From positions 43,412,869 to 43,476,868 of the forward strand of contig CAMTDV010000018.1 of assembly GCA_947069175.1 (NCBI GenBank): a stretch of 64,000 nucleotides of DNA, given 5' to 3'. The notes below the pieces were generated by a model that saw only the letters and a program-made list of their open reading frames with translations, had not been told where the DNA came from and searched no databases. How positions within the stretch are numbered: the first letter of the stretch is position 1; each line of letters starts with the position of its first letter. Origin of the DNA: Scalesia atractyloides (lineage: Eukaryota > Streptophyta > Magnoliopsida > Asterales > Asteraceae). Below are positions 44,262 through 58,000 of this stretch, piece after piece. Made by a program: the position numbers and the translations under genes.

Positions 44262-45175
44262 TTGGTTGCTATTATTATAGTGTTTTGGATGCCACAAGAT
44301 CATCACAAGTGTCCCATGTGGTGGCATGATCAGGGGATAGCTTAAACACATGTCAAGGGCAGGTAGAAACCAAGAAATTTCGAGTTTCTTGGGCTCTAAG
44401 GAAAGAAAACAGCTGCCTGCACCAATCTGTTGCTGGCAGTCTCTGGCAGCCTGCAAGAGGCTTAGCCTTATCCTCTCGCGCCCCGCGAGACACCCAAATA
44501 ACTTTGGAGTTTGGCAGATTTGGCCCCTGGACTTGTTTCATCATGTTTTTCACTTTTAACCCCTTTTAACTTAATTTTTAGGCTCTATAAGGGCGTTAAG
44601 GCATATGTAACTTGGATATTTCCCGGAAATGTCATTGATGTCGGTTCGTTTGGTTGTACGGTTACTCGTTTCGTAAAATTACGTAAAACGCTTTAATGAA
44701 CACGAAAATGAACGAAATTGCGTAACGATTGACATTTTTGCATTCTTATTAATAAAATACAAGATTTTATTGAATAAAAAATATTTGGATTGGTATATGT
44801 GGTTCGTACCTTGAATACGGACCAACAGACTTTCGCAGTTTGTCAAAATAGTCCCTAGACTTGTATAAGCGGGTTTTTGTCATACCTAACCCTTCAAAAC
44901 TTATATCTAAGTTATGTAATGGGTATTTAGAGTATGTATAGCTTATGTACTTGTTTCAGAGTGTTCGTCGCATTAAACTGATTAGGTTAGAGTAACAGTT
45001 TACGTATTACTTTCAAAGAGGTTTTTTAGAGTTCGAAATTGTGCAAGAATTGAAAATGTGTAAATGTGTAAATGTCATTGATAATTATACAAAATCCCGG
45101 AAATAAAACACAAGGTTTCATCAAATATGAAATTGTTTAGATTTATACAATGATTGAAAAGGCACAAATGTCACA
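44262..45175 (-). repeat. LTR C, minus strand, segment 3 (5' end)
   Basis: The minus strand starts TGTGACATTTGTGCC at 45175. Homologous to 12184-13100 of the plus copy and to 5600-6390 of C'. It includes the block that precedes the promoter. Confidence 0.85.
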
Positions 45176-45180
45176 CACAA
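45176..45180. repeat. TSD of the minus-strand LTR C (right)
   Basis: CACAA against CATAA on the left; one mismatch. Confidence 0.55.
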
Positions 45181-46104
45181 TGTTCTCTCCACTCAGTCAA
45201 AATTTAACTAGCAATAGTGCACTAGTATTATAAAGTGAACACTCAAACTGATTATAACACATATACGCATAAGCTTGCAACTCAATCATTCTCTACCAAA
45301 TTACACAAAAACGAGGCACAAGTCAAAAGGTCTTAACGGGTTGTAACAGGGCTAGGCCAAGGGTATGGAATGAGATATTTCAAAAGTAGCTAAGGTTATT
45401 GATGTAGCTGTCGTGTGCTAATAAAAAACAAGTATTTTAAAGACTTAAATACCTATACGAGTACAGGTAAGTAAGGTCATCTCCACAAGGAATATGTGGT
45501 TAGTGTTTAGCTAAACTGTCTAATTAACTATTAATTTTGTTTGGGAGTTTTGAGTGATTTGAAGAAAACTGTACAAGTAATTACGAGAAAGTTATCAGAT
45601 TTAGGAAAACGTAACTCCTCCAAGTTTCAGGATCTAGGTTTACACAAGATTAGCTAGTTATTTGGACACTACATAGACATAGTGTTGGAAAATTAGTTAA
45701 CGTGACAATCAAAATAGTTTTTGTCATCAAACCATATAATTCAATTACCCAATCTACCTATATCAAGTCAACCCTCTTTAGTCACCCAACCCGTTTCTAG
45801 TTTTGTCATCAATCGAACGCAATTGTAAAGAAAGAACTCAATACATAGATAAATTATTTTGAATTAACTAATACATCAATCTGATTCTAAAGTTTTGTCA
45901 CGACAAGATCAGATCCAAAACATAACTAACCAAACAAAGTGTAACACTTATATGAAACGTCCACCGAGAGGAAATCACAATGAGATTAGCCACTCATATG
46001 CGAGAAATTTTCTTGATCTGTGTGCACCGTGAATTCTATTTACCGCAACCAAACGGCTGCCATTCGTTCCGTGTTGTGCATTGTAGTCGAACTGCCTCCC
46101 TATC
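45181..46104. other. Outermost target sequence, right of the central nest
   Basis: AT-rich non-coding DNA, continuous with 11247-11515 before the nest formed. I recognise no family or gene. The short ORFs near 45975-46340 overlap each other on both strands and the LTR H boundary, and look spurious. Confidence 0.5.
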
Positions 46105-46740
46105 TGTCGCACCCCGACTCGCAACGGAAGAAAAATGCAGGGTGCGGCAGACACGTGGTAATTCTCCATAGTTTAAAACATAAACAGAGAGAACCTCGGT
46201 TACAACATACTATTAGTATCATATTACACACCATAAGTTCAAGTACAGTACTACGAGCTATCACAGCTCTTATTCTGCTACAGTTCACTACCCAAAGCTA
46301 TCCACACACACATTTCTTACTATTGCTTCGCTTTACCTGAAATGCATGTTAGTTTTAAAAAGGTCAGCTAAACGCTGCGTGAGTTCCACTGATTAAATTG
46401 CTGTGTAACAATATGTGTTAACAAGTTTAATTGCACAGGTCATAATCACAATGACGGTCACAGTCATAGTTGCAGATGGAATTACACGAGGAAGCAAGTG
46501 AAACTTGATTGTTTTACCCCGGGTCGTGTCACCCAGACACCCCCGGTCCACCAACTGCGTCACGTGCAGTTCAACGCCCCTTAGTAGTTATGCCTGACAA
46601 CACAACCAAATTAGGACACGTGCAGACCTGGTTGCCGAGCTTCCTGTCGGGCGTGGCCTGGGTTTTTCAGACCAATAGTACTATCCACTGCCCACGGCTT
46701 ACGCTAATCACTTGTAGGGGGAGGTAGTTCGTGTGTTAGA

Positions 46741-47095
46741 CAATTCACATCTTACAAGTTGGTACAATTAACACAGTTTCATAACATGCAAGTCATTTCA
46801 GAAAACAGAGAAACAGTTTACAAGTGGGAGAGTAAAACTCACTCCCAAATTGGTGTATTCAACACAGTTTTTAACATGCAAGTCCATAGAAAACAGTAAA
46901 ATAGTTTAAAAGTGGGGAAGTGAAACTCACTCCCAAGTTGGGGCAATGATCACAGTTTGTAACAAGTTCATGTGTTAGGGAAGTGAAATTCCCTTCATAA
47001 GTTTGTGTAATCAACACAGTTTTTAACATGCATTCCACCCCAAGTAAAACAATAAAACAGTTAAATGCGGGGTAGTGAAACTCACAGTGCAAATA
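46741..47095 (-). repeat. Tandem repeat of about 85-100 bp in LTR H
   Basis: Four degenerate units, each with ACACAGTTT..AACATGCA and GTGGGGAAGTGAAACTCACT-type stretches. Confidence 0.7.
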
Positions 47096-48754
47096 GTGGT
47101 CTCAACACAAGAGTGGTCGATTAGTTGGATCAACTTTAATAACACACATGCAAGCATGGACTCAAATCAGTATCTAAGTTGGTAATGGTTATAACTTGGA
47201 TCTTGTCAGGAGTTTTTACTTCGGATTGAGTCTATAGGACACTGGTATGGTGATGGATATCAGGGTAGTATTAGTTTTCAGTTTGGCTTCCGGGCACCGG
47301 TTCGCGTGCCAGCCAAAGTCAGTAGTTTAACGTGTTCGGGTAATGGTACGGAAGTACCAGTAGTGCCAACACGTGGTTATTCAAGAATCATTAACTTTCC
47401 ATTAAGGGAGGTTGAGTGTTTGGGGGGTCTAAGTTGCTTAAATTTGAGTTTCCATTTTCACCGTTGGGAATTCTCCCGAACTGCCTTAGGACACATCCAT
47501 GGTGCCTAATTTGCCTGGGAATCTCCTGGAATACTCTCGGTGTTCCAAATATAGTATTTTTCGGGTTGGGTCAGTTCCCAGTTCCAGCAGGTTCGTTTTA
47601 CGGTAAACTACCGAAATTGCTTTAAAATAATCTATTTTAATTCCATAAGTTACCATTTAATCTATATTTTATATAAAAATCAGTAAATTTTATATAAATC
47701 AGTAAAAATCTGTAAGTTATGGGAAAAATTTTTGGGAATTTATTTTGTTAATTTACTTATTTAAATATATTATTTATAAAACTATTTTTAACCACATAAT
47801 TCCAATTAAATACCATCATTAGTTAAAAAAATTCTAAAAAATCCCATAACACCATATACATTTCCAAGAACTTCTCACAAAAGTTTGGGATTTTTCCGAT
47901 TTCGTTTCGGTGTGTTCCCGGCTACCGAAAACTCGCAAAAACGCGGATTTTTAACCCAAATCAAAACTCAACCAATGGATTCCGAATTTTCCCAGGTCAT
48001 TTCCCATATGTTCCTTAATGTCTCTGTAAAATTTTGTGATTTATTAAATTCTTTTGATAATTTTTCTGAAATTCTTTCGGTAAAACAGTAAAAAATTCAC
48101 CAAAAATCATAGAAAATTCCAAATATTCTAAAATTTTACGTGGCCTTCCTGACAATACCCTACATCACTACACCAAATATCAGATCAATTAAAGTTACAC
48201 GGACCAAGTTATAGGCAAAACAATTTTCTGCCTAGCCTAATGATTCTTCCGATTCCAAGCGTCTATCTTGATCCCAGAAGTGTGTAAAGGCTATATTCAG
48301 TACCTACACATCAAGTACAATCCAAATATGCTAGAACTTAGATCAATCAAGCTTTAATTCATTGTTGTTCGGTTAATCGAATAGTTAAGCGATTTTTATC
48401 GAATAAGAGTTGATTAGGGTATCAAACCCCAATGATTAGTGACCATGGCTGCCACATAACACCAGGGTTTTCATGTGGTGTTCATATTCAGCTCTAAAAC
48501 TTGTTTAAAACTCCAAAATTTATGGATTAAAAAACGTTTTTCGGCTAGAAATCGTGTTTAATCGAAGAAACGGACTTAGAACCATAAGTATCAAGGTTAA
48601 TACCTTTGAATTAGGACTTGTTCTTGATGAATTCAGCTGAGAAGAAGGGTTTGAGAGAAGATTTTTTGGGAAAAGTTTGAAGGAATTAGATTAAATTTAA
48701 AAGAAAATAAAAAAAACCATTTATATAAACATGGGGGGGGGGTTAGCGGTTTGG

Positions 48755-48776
48755 AGGTGGCCCCCTAGGGCCACCT
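48755..48776 (-). other. GC-rich hairpin near the LTR H promoter
   Basis: AGGTGGCCC / GGGCCACCT, a 9-bp perfect stem with a 4-nt loop, beside a run of nine or ten G and the TATA box. Role unknown. Confidence 0.5.
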
Positions 48777-49459
48777 CGTGCTTTGTTTTGCATACTTAAA
48801 GATGATGTTTATCTTCCGGATAAGTGCAGGTTCTTTTTCGGGTCCTGCGCGCGTTCTCGATTTGTGTGACGGACTCCGTTTTGCGCGTACTTAGTGTCAA
48901 AAGACTCGGTTTTAAAAATTATGCATAACCGTCTAAAAATCCGAACCCAGTTACGTTTTAATCATAAAAGTCTTGTTTAATTAAGTGTTTTTAAGCTTGA
49001 TCGATCGTTCCTTGCACATTTGGTTGCCTTATGTTATGCCTGGAACAAATGCGTTTCCCCAACCGAGAGCTGCTTCGTTTTGCGTGCCTGGGCTTTGATT
49101 ATTTACAAACCTTATTTCACAGTCTATGGTACAAAACTAAGCTATTCCTGGAACTCGGAATCTTAAATAAGGCTACTGATAATCTAATAATCAATGTCAA
49201 AGGTTTAATGCGCTGTTAAACGTCAAGTCTCCGTTTAACACGTTGATCAAGGCTAAGGACGCCAACCTCGCATCGTTGGTCCTTAGTAGTGTCATGTCAA
49301 CCATGACGTGCTCTCAGATTCCCCCGAGATATAACATATATTGGTTCGCACAACACACAAGTCATAAAATTTCACAAGGTCTACGCACAATTATAGTTTT
49401 TGTCATGCCTTAAGTTTAGGACCAATTAAGGGGTACCTGGTTTCGTCGTGGGTATCACA

Positions 49460-49472
49460 GTCTCCCCTGGTT
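49460..49472 (-). promoter_or_regulatory. Polypurine tract of element H
   Basis: AACCAGGGGAGAC on the minus strand, abutting the LTR start. Confidence 0.82.
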
Positions 49473-49493
49473 AAGAAATTTCGTCCCCGAAAT

Positions 49494-50866
49494 TTACTTT
49501 GTCCCGCTAGGGAAGAGGTGAGGGTATTTTCTACGGAATTCATCCTTTCGTTCCCAGGTATATTTAGGTCCTTGTTTAGAGTTCCATCGGACTTTAACCA
49601 GTGCAATTTTGTTATGTCTTAATTGTTTGACCCTATCATCAACTATTTCCACCAGCTCTTCCGCAAAGTGGAGTCTATCGTCAACGTGTATGTCTTCCAT
49701 AGGTACTTGGGTAGTTTCGCCTGACAGGCATTTCTTCAGGTTTGATACAGGGAAGACATCGTGAATGGCACTAAGTTCGGTTGGTAACTTCCACCGATAC
49801 GCTACCGGACCTACCTTGGCTAGGATCACGTATGGCCCAACGTAGCGCGGGGCTAGCTTTCCTGACTTTCCAAATCGGATAACGCCTTTCCACGGCGATA
49901 CCTTTAACAGAACTCGTTCGCCTACTTTGAACGATAATGGTTTTCTGCGCACATCAGCCCAACTCTTTTTCCGACTCTGGGCGGCTTTCAGACGGTTCCG
50001 AATCTGATGGACCTTATCAATCGTTTCCTGAAATAGTTCAGATCCCGTCAGTTGAGTGTCACCCACTTCGGCCCAACAAAGTGGAGATCGACACTTTCAA
50101 CCATAGAGGGCCTCATACGGGGCTGCTTGAATGCTACTGTGGTAACTATTGTTATACGAGAATTCCACTAGTGGGAGATGCTTGTCCCAACTTCCTCCAA
50201 AGTCCAGGACACAAGCACAAAGCAAGTCCTCTAGTGTTTGAATCGTGCGTTCTGATTGGCCATCGGTTTGGGGATGATAAGCAGTGCTTAAATCAATTCG
50301 CGTCCCCAAAGCCTCTTGAAGTTTCTGCCAGTATCGCGAAGTAAAGTGGTTGTCTCGGTTGGAAATAATAGCAATCAGGACACCATGTCTAGCTACTATC
50401 TCATTAGTATAAATTTCGGCCAACTGGTCGGTCTTATACATAGCGCGAATCAGAATAAAATGCGCGGATTTGGTCAATCGATCTACGATTACCCAGATCG
50501 CATCATGACCATGAGGCGTTTTCGGAAGATGGGTCACGAAATCCATCATGATTTGTTCCCACTTCCACTGAGGTATCTCGGGTTGTTGCAACATCCCGAG
50601 GGTTTCTAATACTCAGCCTTGACTCGCGCACAAGTCAAGCATTGGCTCACGTATTCGGCCATGTCCTTTTTCATTCCCGGCCACCAATAAAATTCTTTCA
50701 GGTCGTGGTAAATCTTGTCTGTACCGGGATGAATCGAATATTTTGATTTACTAGCGTCGTCCATTATTAATTGTCTCAGCTCCGAACTTGCAGGAATCCA
50801 CACCCGATTCTTAAAGTACAACACTTTGTCCGTTTTCCTCACAAAACTTTTCTCGTTCCCGTGCAA
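49494..50866 (-). pseudogene. Element H integrase
   Basis: Reading on the minus strand: zinc-binding region YSIHPGTDKIYHDL..CLTCARVKAE (about 50750-50615), a TAG stop at 50606, a frameshift, the catalytic core with Asp in MMDFVTHLP, Asp in IISNRDNHF (the usual SDRD has become SNRD but keeps the catalytic Asp) and Glu in DGQSERTIQ. A stop at about 50097 follows, then a GPY/F-type region (LAPRYVGPY) and a chromodomain-like tail ending KYPHLFPSGTK at 49494. The family is the same broad Ty3 group as element A. Confidence 0.87.
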
Positions 50867-50881
50867 CCCTTCACCGGGTAA

Positions 50882-52442
50882 CTAGCTTTCCTTCAGGGCT
50901 TGCATCTGCGCGTTCCGGATTTGATATATCAAACTTATCTGTACGATCATTCCCAAGGCTCTCACTCGAAGGGGCTTAATTCGATCCTTCCTACTTAGCG
51001 CATCTGCTACCACATTAGCTTTCCCCAGGTGGTACTTTATCTCATAATCATAATCATTTAACAATTCCACCCATCTACGCTGCCTCATGTTCAAGTCTTT
51101 TTGGTCGAAGATATGTTGGAGGCTTATGTGATCCATATATATAGTACACTTGGTACCATATAAATAATGTCTCCAAATCTTTAATGCGAATATAACTGCT
51201 CTTAGTTCCAGGTCATGGGTCGTGTGATTCTTCTCGTGCACCTTCAGTTGTCTAGAAGCGTATGCAATAACGTTATTTCTTTGCATAAGGACACATCCAA
51301 GTCCTTGTCGCGATGCGTCACAATATACGACAAAGTCGTCATTGCCTTCGGGTAATGTCAAAATTGGGGCCTCATATAACTTTTTCTTTAATAGCTGGAA
51401 CACTGTTTCTTGGTCTTCACCCCATTCATACTTCCTATCCTTCTGCGTCAATGCGGTTAACGATTGCGCAATAGTCGAGAAGTTTTTGATAAAGCGACGA
51501 TAATACCATGCCAATCCCATGAATTGGCGTATTTCTTTTGGAGATTTCGGCGCTGGCCAGTTCTTGATTGCTTCTATCTTGCTTGGATCTACATGAATTC
51601 CATACTCATCCACCACATGCCTTAGAAATTGTACGACTTGTAACCAAAAGTCACACTTAGACAACTTAGCGTACAGTTGTTCGGTCCGTAGTATCTCCAA
51701 GATAGCACGTAAATGATGCTCGTGCTCACCCTTGCTCTTGGAGTAGATCAAAATATCATCAATGAAGACGATGACAAATTTGTAAAGGTATGGCTTACAT
51801 ACCCTGTTCATGAGGTCCATGAATACCGCGGGTGCGTTGGTTAACCCAAAGGGCATAACCAGGAATTCGTAGTGGCCATAACGAGTTCGAAATGCGGTCT
51901 TAGGAATGTCGTCCTCTTGGACCTTAACTTGATGGTAACCTGACCGAAGATCTATCTTAGAAAAGTATCGGGCTCCTTGCAACTAATCAAAGAGATCATC
52001 GATTCTCGGAAGAGGGTATCGATTCTTGATAGTGACCTTATTCAGTTCTCTGTAGTCGATGTACATTCGGAAGCTACCGTCCTTCTTCTTTACAAACAAA
52101 ACTGGGGCTCCCTAGGGGGAATAACTAGGACGGATAAAACCACGATCGAGTAGCTCCTGTAACTGCGTCGATAGCTCTTGCATCTCGGATGGTGCAAGAC
52201 GATATGGGGCCTTGGCAACGGGTGCCGTTCCCGGTATTAAGTTCATGCGAAACTCGACTTGCCGATTGGATGGAATCCGGGCAATTCCTCCAGGAACACA
52301 TTAGGGTATTCACATACCACCGGTATGTCTTCAACACGTTTCTCGGCTGGCTCCTCCGATGTGACGCTAGCTAAGAACACGTCACATCCCTGTCGTATAC
52401 ATTTCAACGCCTTAAGGTGAGATATGAGGTTCAACGTGGCAC
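50882..52442 (-). pseudogene. Element H reverse transcriptase and RNase H
   Basis: On the minus strand the RT N-terminal region (GFHPIG, then shifted frame) has an in-frame TAG near 52113 and another near 51983. The rest is open for 366 aa: FSKIDLRSGYHQV, VMPFGLTNAPAVFMDLMNRV, the active site FVIVFIDDILIYSK, thumb and connection, and RNase H beginning VVYCDASRQGLGCVL with the DALSRK end. The frame stops at 50882, before integrase. RT order before integrase is the Ty3/gypsy arrangement. Confidence 0.9.
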
Positions 52443-54018
52443 CTAACTTCTCTCCTTGTACCACAATTGCATCCGTGGGGGTAAAGGAATCTTCACAACC
52501 TTTTGTTCACATAACACCTCCGCACGATGGTTGGACAACCAGTCCATTCCTATGACAATATCAAAACTACCCAATTCTACTGGTAAAAGGTCAATAGTAA
52601 ACTGGTATATAGGGCAATTAACAATAAGTTGGTGACTTGTAATTGGTTTCCCGCTGGCAAGTTCAGCGGTATAGGGTTGTTTCAGGTCGATACCAGGCAT
52701 ATTCAAGAGTGGCAAAAATGCAATCGACACATAACTTCTATCGGCTCCCGTATCAAATAACACTGAAGCAATTTGATTGGAAACGAGGAACGTACCTGAA
52801 ACCACGTTGAGATCCTGGCGTGCGTCACCTGGTCCCATGACAAATGCACGACATCGAGCTGCATTTGAGGTAGATGCTTGGTTCTGGGTGTTCCTTCCTG
52901 CCATCTGCTGGGCTAACGTCGGGCAACTATTACGAAAATGCTCCGTGTTGCCAAATCCAAAGCATGCACGGGGGTAGGTAACCTGTGGTGCTGGTTGTTG
53001 AGGTCGCTGCTGAAGAGGTTGAGGCCTAGCAGGTTGAAAGCGAGTTGGTTTGGGATTTGGTTCCATGAGCCCCCTACAGTTTTGGGCATAATGCCCATTT
53101 CTATGACACCTCGAGCATATTATTGCTCGGCACCCACCAAAGTGGTGGTAATTACACTTGTTGCACTTTGGGGCCTTTCCCTTGTAGCTATCAGAGTTAC
53201 CCATGGGGGTAATCATGGCGTAGTTCTGGCTAGTATTCCTCCCCCTCTTCGGTGGTGCTGCCCTTGGCGACTACTCTCTAGGGCCTTCCGCTTGTTCCCT
53301 GCCGACTCTCCCGGCATTGTCAGAATCTTACGCCTAACCATGTCATATGTAACGGTACCTGACCTGGCTACCACCTCGTGCATGGTTCGGTATTCCACCG
53401 AATTAATGATACTCCTCACTTCTGGGGCCAGTCCCGAGATATACCTTTCAATCCTCTTGGACTCCGGTCGGACCATGTCTGCAATATACGTGCCAGTTCA
53501 TTGAAGCGGTTGGTATAACCTGCATGATCAGCACCTTGCATCTGCAGGTTCCAAAACTCATGTTCCAGCTTCTGAATTTCATGAGTTGGGCAAAACCTTT
53601 CCCTCATCAGTATCTTGAGATCATCCCAAGTCATTGCATTAATTGCGTCCTGTCCGCGAGTTTGAACAATAGTGTTCCACCAGTTTAAAGCATGGTCGAT
53701 AAAGGTACATGTTGTATACTTAATTGCGCAATTTCCAGGACAATTACTTATGTTAAGTACCGATTCTGACTTTTCGACCCATTTCACAAACCCATTGGGT
53801 CCCTCAGTACCATTGAATTCCATCGGTTTGCATTCCATGAAATGCTTATATGTGCAAACCGGCCTACCATTATTCTGGTTATCGTTCTGACCTACGGGTC
53901 CGGGTTGCGGATTTGGTTGCGGGTTAGCATTAATACTGGCGCTAACCTGCGCCACAATCGTGGGAATAACAGCTTGGAGTTGTTGCGCTATCATTTGCGC
54001 AATATCTGCCTCAGTCAT
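52443..54018 (-). pseudogene. Element H gag and protease
   Basis: Gag starts MTEADIAQMIAQQLQAV at 54018, the first Met after the leader. It carries a Retrotrans_gag domain (FNGTEGPNGFVKWVEK, MRERFCPTHEIQKLEHEF), then a frameshift near 53470 and another near 53215. Next is a CCHC knuckle CSRCHRNGHYAQNC and a second, damaged one (CFGFGNTEHFRNSC, second Cys lost). The aspartic protease has FDTGADRSYVS and IVIGMDWLSNH. Compared with element A, gag and protease are fused, as is normal in this group. Confidence 0.87.
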
Positions 54019-54621
54019 CTGGGGTGCGCGTTTCGGGGCTATTCTATTATAAACAATAGATGTCTAGGTATCAATGTCTCATATCCAATTAACACATATC
54101 ACATATTTGGTTAAAACATATCACACACTACATCACACACATGAACATGGCACAAATAGTCAAAAGCATCGTCATATATATGTAATGTCATCATCATACA
54201 AACGTCAAAATTTGCACATAGACTTAACCCATAAGGGCTAGTGCTTAGATGTGCTGTCAAAATGTGTCACCACAGTGACGTACAGACTCGATGCAACGAG
54301 ACTACCAACCAGGAAAACGTGAAAATACTATGACTGCATCACCACCTCGACATGGGTATAACCCAGTGCTTGGTAGGATGTACAAAAGATACATCATCTC
54401 TATCTATAATGAAAGAAAAACCATACTAAGAACGCCACATCCACCATGCCAATCCTCCAAAACCTGCGACCAAACCTACAATAGCCACAATGCATCCGTA
54501 TACCAACGCACGGAAATGATCCTGCTCATGATGAACATACCCCATACCCTGCTGTAAAGCGATGATCACCTGCTGCAAGACGATCAGGTAGTCTCCCATC
54601 GACCTCCTCTGCTGCTCATCA
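54019..54621 (-). other. Leader of element H, cut by copia F
   Basis: Non-coding sequence upstream of gag on the minus strand. No PBS or LTR is reached before copia F begins, so F is inserted in the leader and the 5' LTR of H lies beyond F, off the right edge. Confidence 0.65.
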
Positions 54622-55018
54622 TGTAGGACCGATCCTCGATGCTAAGGAACCTAAATTTGATATCTAACGTTCATAAAAGCGGAAATATTACGTCGTGTTT
54701 ACCAATAGACAAGAATTAATCAGTTAATCATCAGTTTCATTGATTAAACATCAAGAGTAAAAACTGACAGAGGTTCGCCTCCAAAATGCCAAAGTTACAA
54801 ATGAGGATGACAAGGTATTTATAGAGATGCAAGTTCGTTCATGAAGGATGTAAGTTCGCCCGAACTTGCCTTAGAAAGTTCGGCCGAACTTGTCTCAACA
54901 TGACAAGTATGAGCGAACTTGACCTCCTACTACATAAATACTTCATACATCTAGCCTATTCAGCTCTATACTATACAGACTCGATATAAGACTAAGACAT
55001 AGACATTATGCACTAACA
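54622..55018 (-). repeat. 3' LTR of copia F (397 bp)
   Basis: The minus strand starts TGTTAGTGCATAATGTC and ends GATCGGTCCTACA. It carries the palindromes GTAAGTTCGCCCGAACTTGC and AAAGTTCGGCCGAACTTG upstream of the TATA box at about 54816-54823. Confidence 0.9.
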
Positions 55019-55031
55019 GACTCCCCCTTGG
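55019..55031 (-). promoter_or_regulatory. Polypurine tract of copia F
   Basis: CCAAGGGGGAGTC on the minus strand, identical to copia E. Confidence 0.85.
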
Positions 55032-55083
55032 ATATAGTCTTCGTCTTGTATCAGTCTTCAAAACTCTGTCTTCATAATATACT

Positions 55084-58000
55084 TTAACGCACCCGACCGA
55101 AGAAGTTCTTGTACGGCTTCTTTCGTCGTTCTTGCTTAGGATCTGGCGTCTGATCTGTAGGAGGCACTTTGTTCAAATGCTGAAATCTCTTAACACTAGC
55201 CTTCCTAGTTCTTTCATGAATTGCTTCAAGATGATTTTCCTCCTTTAAAAACTTAAATCTTTCTAGATCTCTCCACTTTGTTTGCCACATCTTTCCTGAA
55301 TTAACTTCGTGTGCATAACAAACATTAACAACTTTCTGAAACTGCATCGCTTGTACCTTCTCACGTTCTTCAAAAACAATCCTGTTGTAGAACAAGGTTT
55401 TGATGTCTTCTCTTGAGCAGTTAACCAACCACATCGGATCAAGAACCCTAATTGTTCTCCATAACCCCCTCATACCCTGATATCCCAATACCTCAACTCT
55501 TTCTTTTGAAATATCCAAGTGTTCTTCAAACTTTAAAACAATAACTGCTTCACAAGTCGATGGATCTATCTGCCACCACTTGAACAATGGATAGAAGTCT
55601 TGTTCAATCGGCATCAGCGACATGTTTCTCATTGCCCTCGGTCGCTTCATAATCAATGTGATGTCTTTTTCACCCGTCTTTTTGTTTGTCTTGATTCTGC
55701 GACCAGGAATGAATGGCTTCCAATATCTAAATCATTTCACCACTTCAAACTTAATCAATTTCCACAACAACTGATCAATCACTTTTATGTGGTATGTAAC
55801 ATTCACAGTCTGTACCAACTCTCCCACATCCCAATACGGTAATGTCTCAAAATCAGCAAGGTATTTGAAGTATTGCATGCCAAACTCCCTCTTGATTGCA
55901 TAAACATTCAGTTCTTTAAACCAACCCCAACTCAAGATATCCCCAAAGAAACATCTTTGTCTCTGGTAAAGAATGCTAGAGGACATCGAAACTTACGTTC
56001 ACAAGGCATCTCTTTAAACTAGGACTTCTTCGCTTGAGCGATTTCCTCCTTCGTCAGGGGTTTAGGAACTTTTCCATCTCGTAGAGATTCTTCAATCTTT
56101 TCTTTTAACATATCTTCATCGAGTTGCTTGTACATCTCCTCAAATGTAGGAAAACTTTCAGAATTAGGACCGACGTACTTCGCAGTATGATCTGTTTCAT
56201 CATCAGAAGACCAATCTTCCACAATCACTCTATTATACTCGTCAGCCTCAAATCTTCTAACAGACTGATAATCATTCGGCTCGAAAGTTTTAACCTTCAA
56301 CACATCTTCTTCGAAATCAAAATGTAGATCTGCAACATCAACTTCAACTAACTTTGCAAGATCTTCCTTAGTATAGTTATGTATAAACTCACCTTCCTCC
56401 ACGTTATGTTCAAGCATTAACAATAAAGGCTTCGTGGGAACTGCAGCAACTGGCTTAGCAAATCTATCAACATTCAACAGATCAATCTCATCAGTTGGCC
56501 CTTTCTGCCCTGACTCCCCCTCACTTTTATCATCCATTCTGTTCGATTCACCATCCATAAGCGAAGAAAAATCAAATTCACTTGAGATTTTGGCTTCAGT
56601 GATTTTAATACCAACACCACCCTGATCATCATCATCGTCATCGTCGTCAGCTACATTCCAATCCTCATATTCCGAATCCTCTTTTTCTTCATCATCTTTA
56701 TCCTCCTTTTCAGCTTCTTCATCATCCTTTTCAGAAGCAACTATAGAATTAGAAGGCTTGACAGATTCGTCAACCTTTGGAATATCGGACTCAGAAGCTT
56801 TAGTCACATCATCAGACTTCTCTGCAGCTTCAGAAGAAGTAGGAGCTTCACCTTCAACCCCTTTTCCTTTGCCACTCGCAGCTAATTCTTTTTCTGATTA
56901 TTCTTTAGCTTCTTGTTGATCCGGACGATCATATTCTTTGATGAAATCGATACCCAGTGCATTAGATAAAACTTCCTGCATCCTGGAGAATCTTCGATCA
57001 TTTAGGGCTTGGATAGACTTCAGATAAGCTATCTCAGTTTGCATCTTTTCGTTAGCATCTTGCAAACTCTCTATCAACGCTTTAAAGTATTCTCGCTCAT
57101 TCTCCAACACTTTCACTTTATCGTCTAGCATTTCTTTCTCAACATTGCTTTGATTCATCTTTTGAATAAGTCTGCTTTTTCCTCCTCATTCTTAGAAACT
57201 TTCTCTTCTAACACCTTCACCCGTTTTTCCAGAAGTTCAACATTAGTCTCTGGAAAGAAATCGTTTAGATCTTGCAGGCTAATCGGATCACTATGCATAT
57301 CACCAAATATATTAGGCTCTGAAGATTTTGGTGTTGACTTTTGAGTAGCAGCCTTTGGTGTTGACTTCCTTGGAGTAGAACTTACGAAATTTGAAGTCGT
57401 TGGAGCAACAGGTGATTGAATAATAGGTACTTCCACAAAACTAGACACAGGAGGTTCTTGTGTAGCTCCTGGCCTTTCAGATTCTGATGAAATAATCACA
57501 GGAGGTTCTTATGTGACTCCTGGACGTTCAACTTCACTTATATCAACAACAGGAGGTTCTTGTGTAACTCCTTTCTCCTGGGCACCAGAAGGTTCTTGTG
57601 TAACTTCTACGCTTTTCAACGATCCTTTGTATCTTTTGCTAACTGCCTTTTGAGCTTTCTTTGATTTCCTCTTGCCTTTTGTCTGAGGAGACCCTGTAGT
57701 CTTTGTCGACGGAATAGTTGCAGACTTTACATGTTTAGTTTTCTTCTTTGGTCTTTCCTCATTAGACTCTTTTTCTTGAGCATCCATTTCTTTTTCTGTT
57801 GCTGTCTTTTCAGGTTCTTTCACCTGTTCTTCGTCAGAATCATCATTTTGTTCAGAAGTTGCTGAAATAACATCTTCCTGAGTCATCTTAACAGTTTCCT
57901 GACTCTCAACAACTACCACAACGCTCGATCTTGCTTCAGTCTGAATGTTTTATGGTTCATCTTCGTCAATGAGCATTATTTCAACCTTTTAAGCTACTCA

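Larger units (their letters stand above)
46105..49459 (-). repeat. 3' LTR of Ty3 element H (3355 bp)
   Basis: The minus strand starts TGTGATACCCACGACG at 49459, directly after the polypurine tract, and ends GTCGGGGTGCGACA at 46105. A TATA box (TATATAAA) lies on the minus strand at about 48720-48727. The candidate TSD flank is CTATC at 46100-46104; the partner is off the window. Confidence 0.87.

Noticed and set aside
45975..46340. ORFs of 60-106 aa on both strands next to LTR H
   Set aside because: They cross the LTR H boundary at 46105 and overlap in several frames; no family signature.
49937..50609. Plus-strand ORFs of 97 and 135 aa
   Set aside because: They lie antisense to the element H integrase, whose minus-strand frame carries the DDE motifs.
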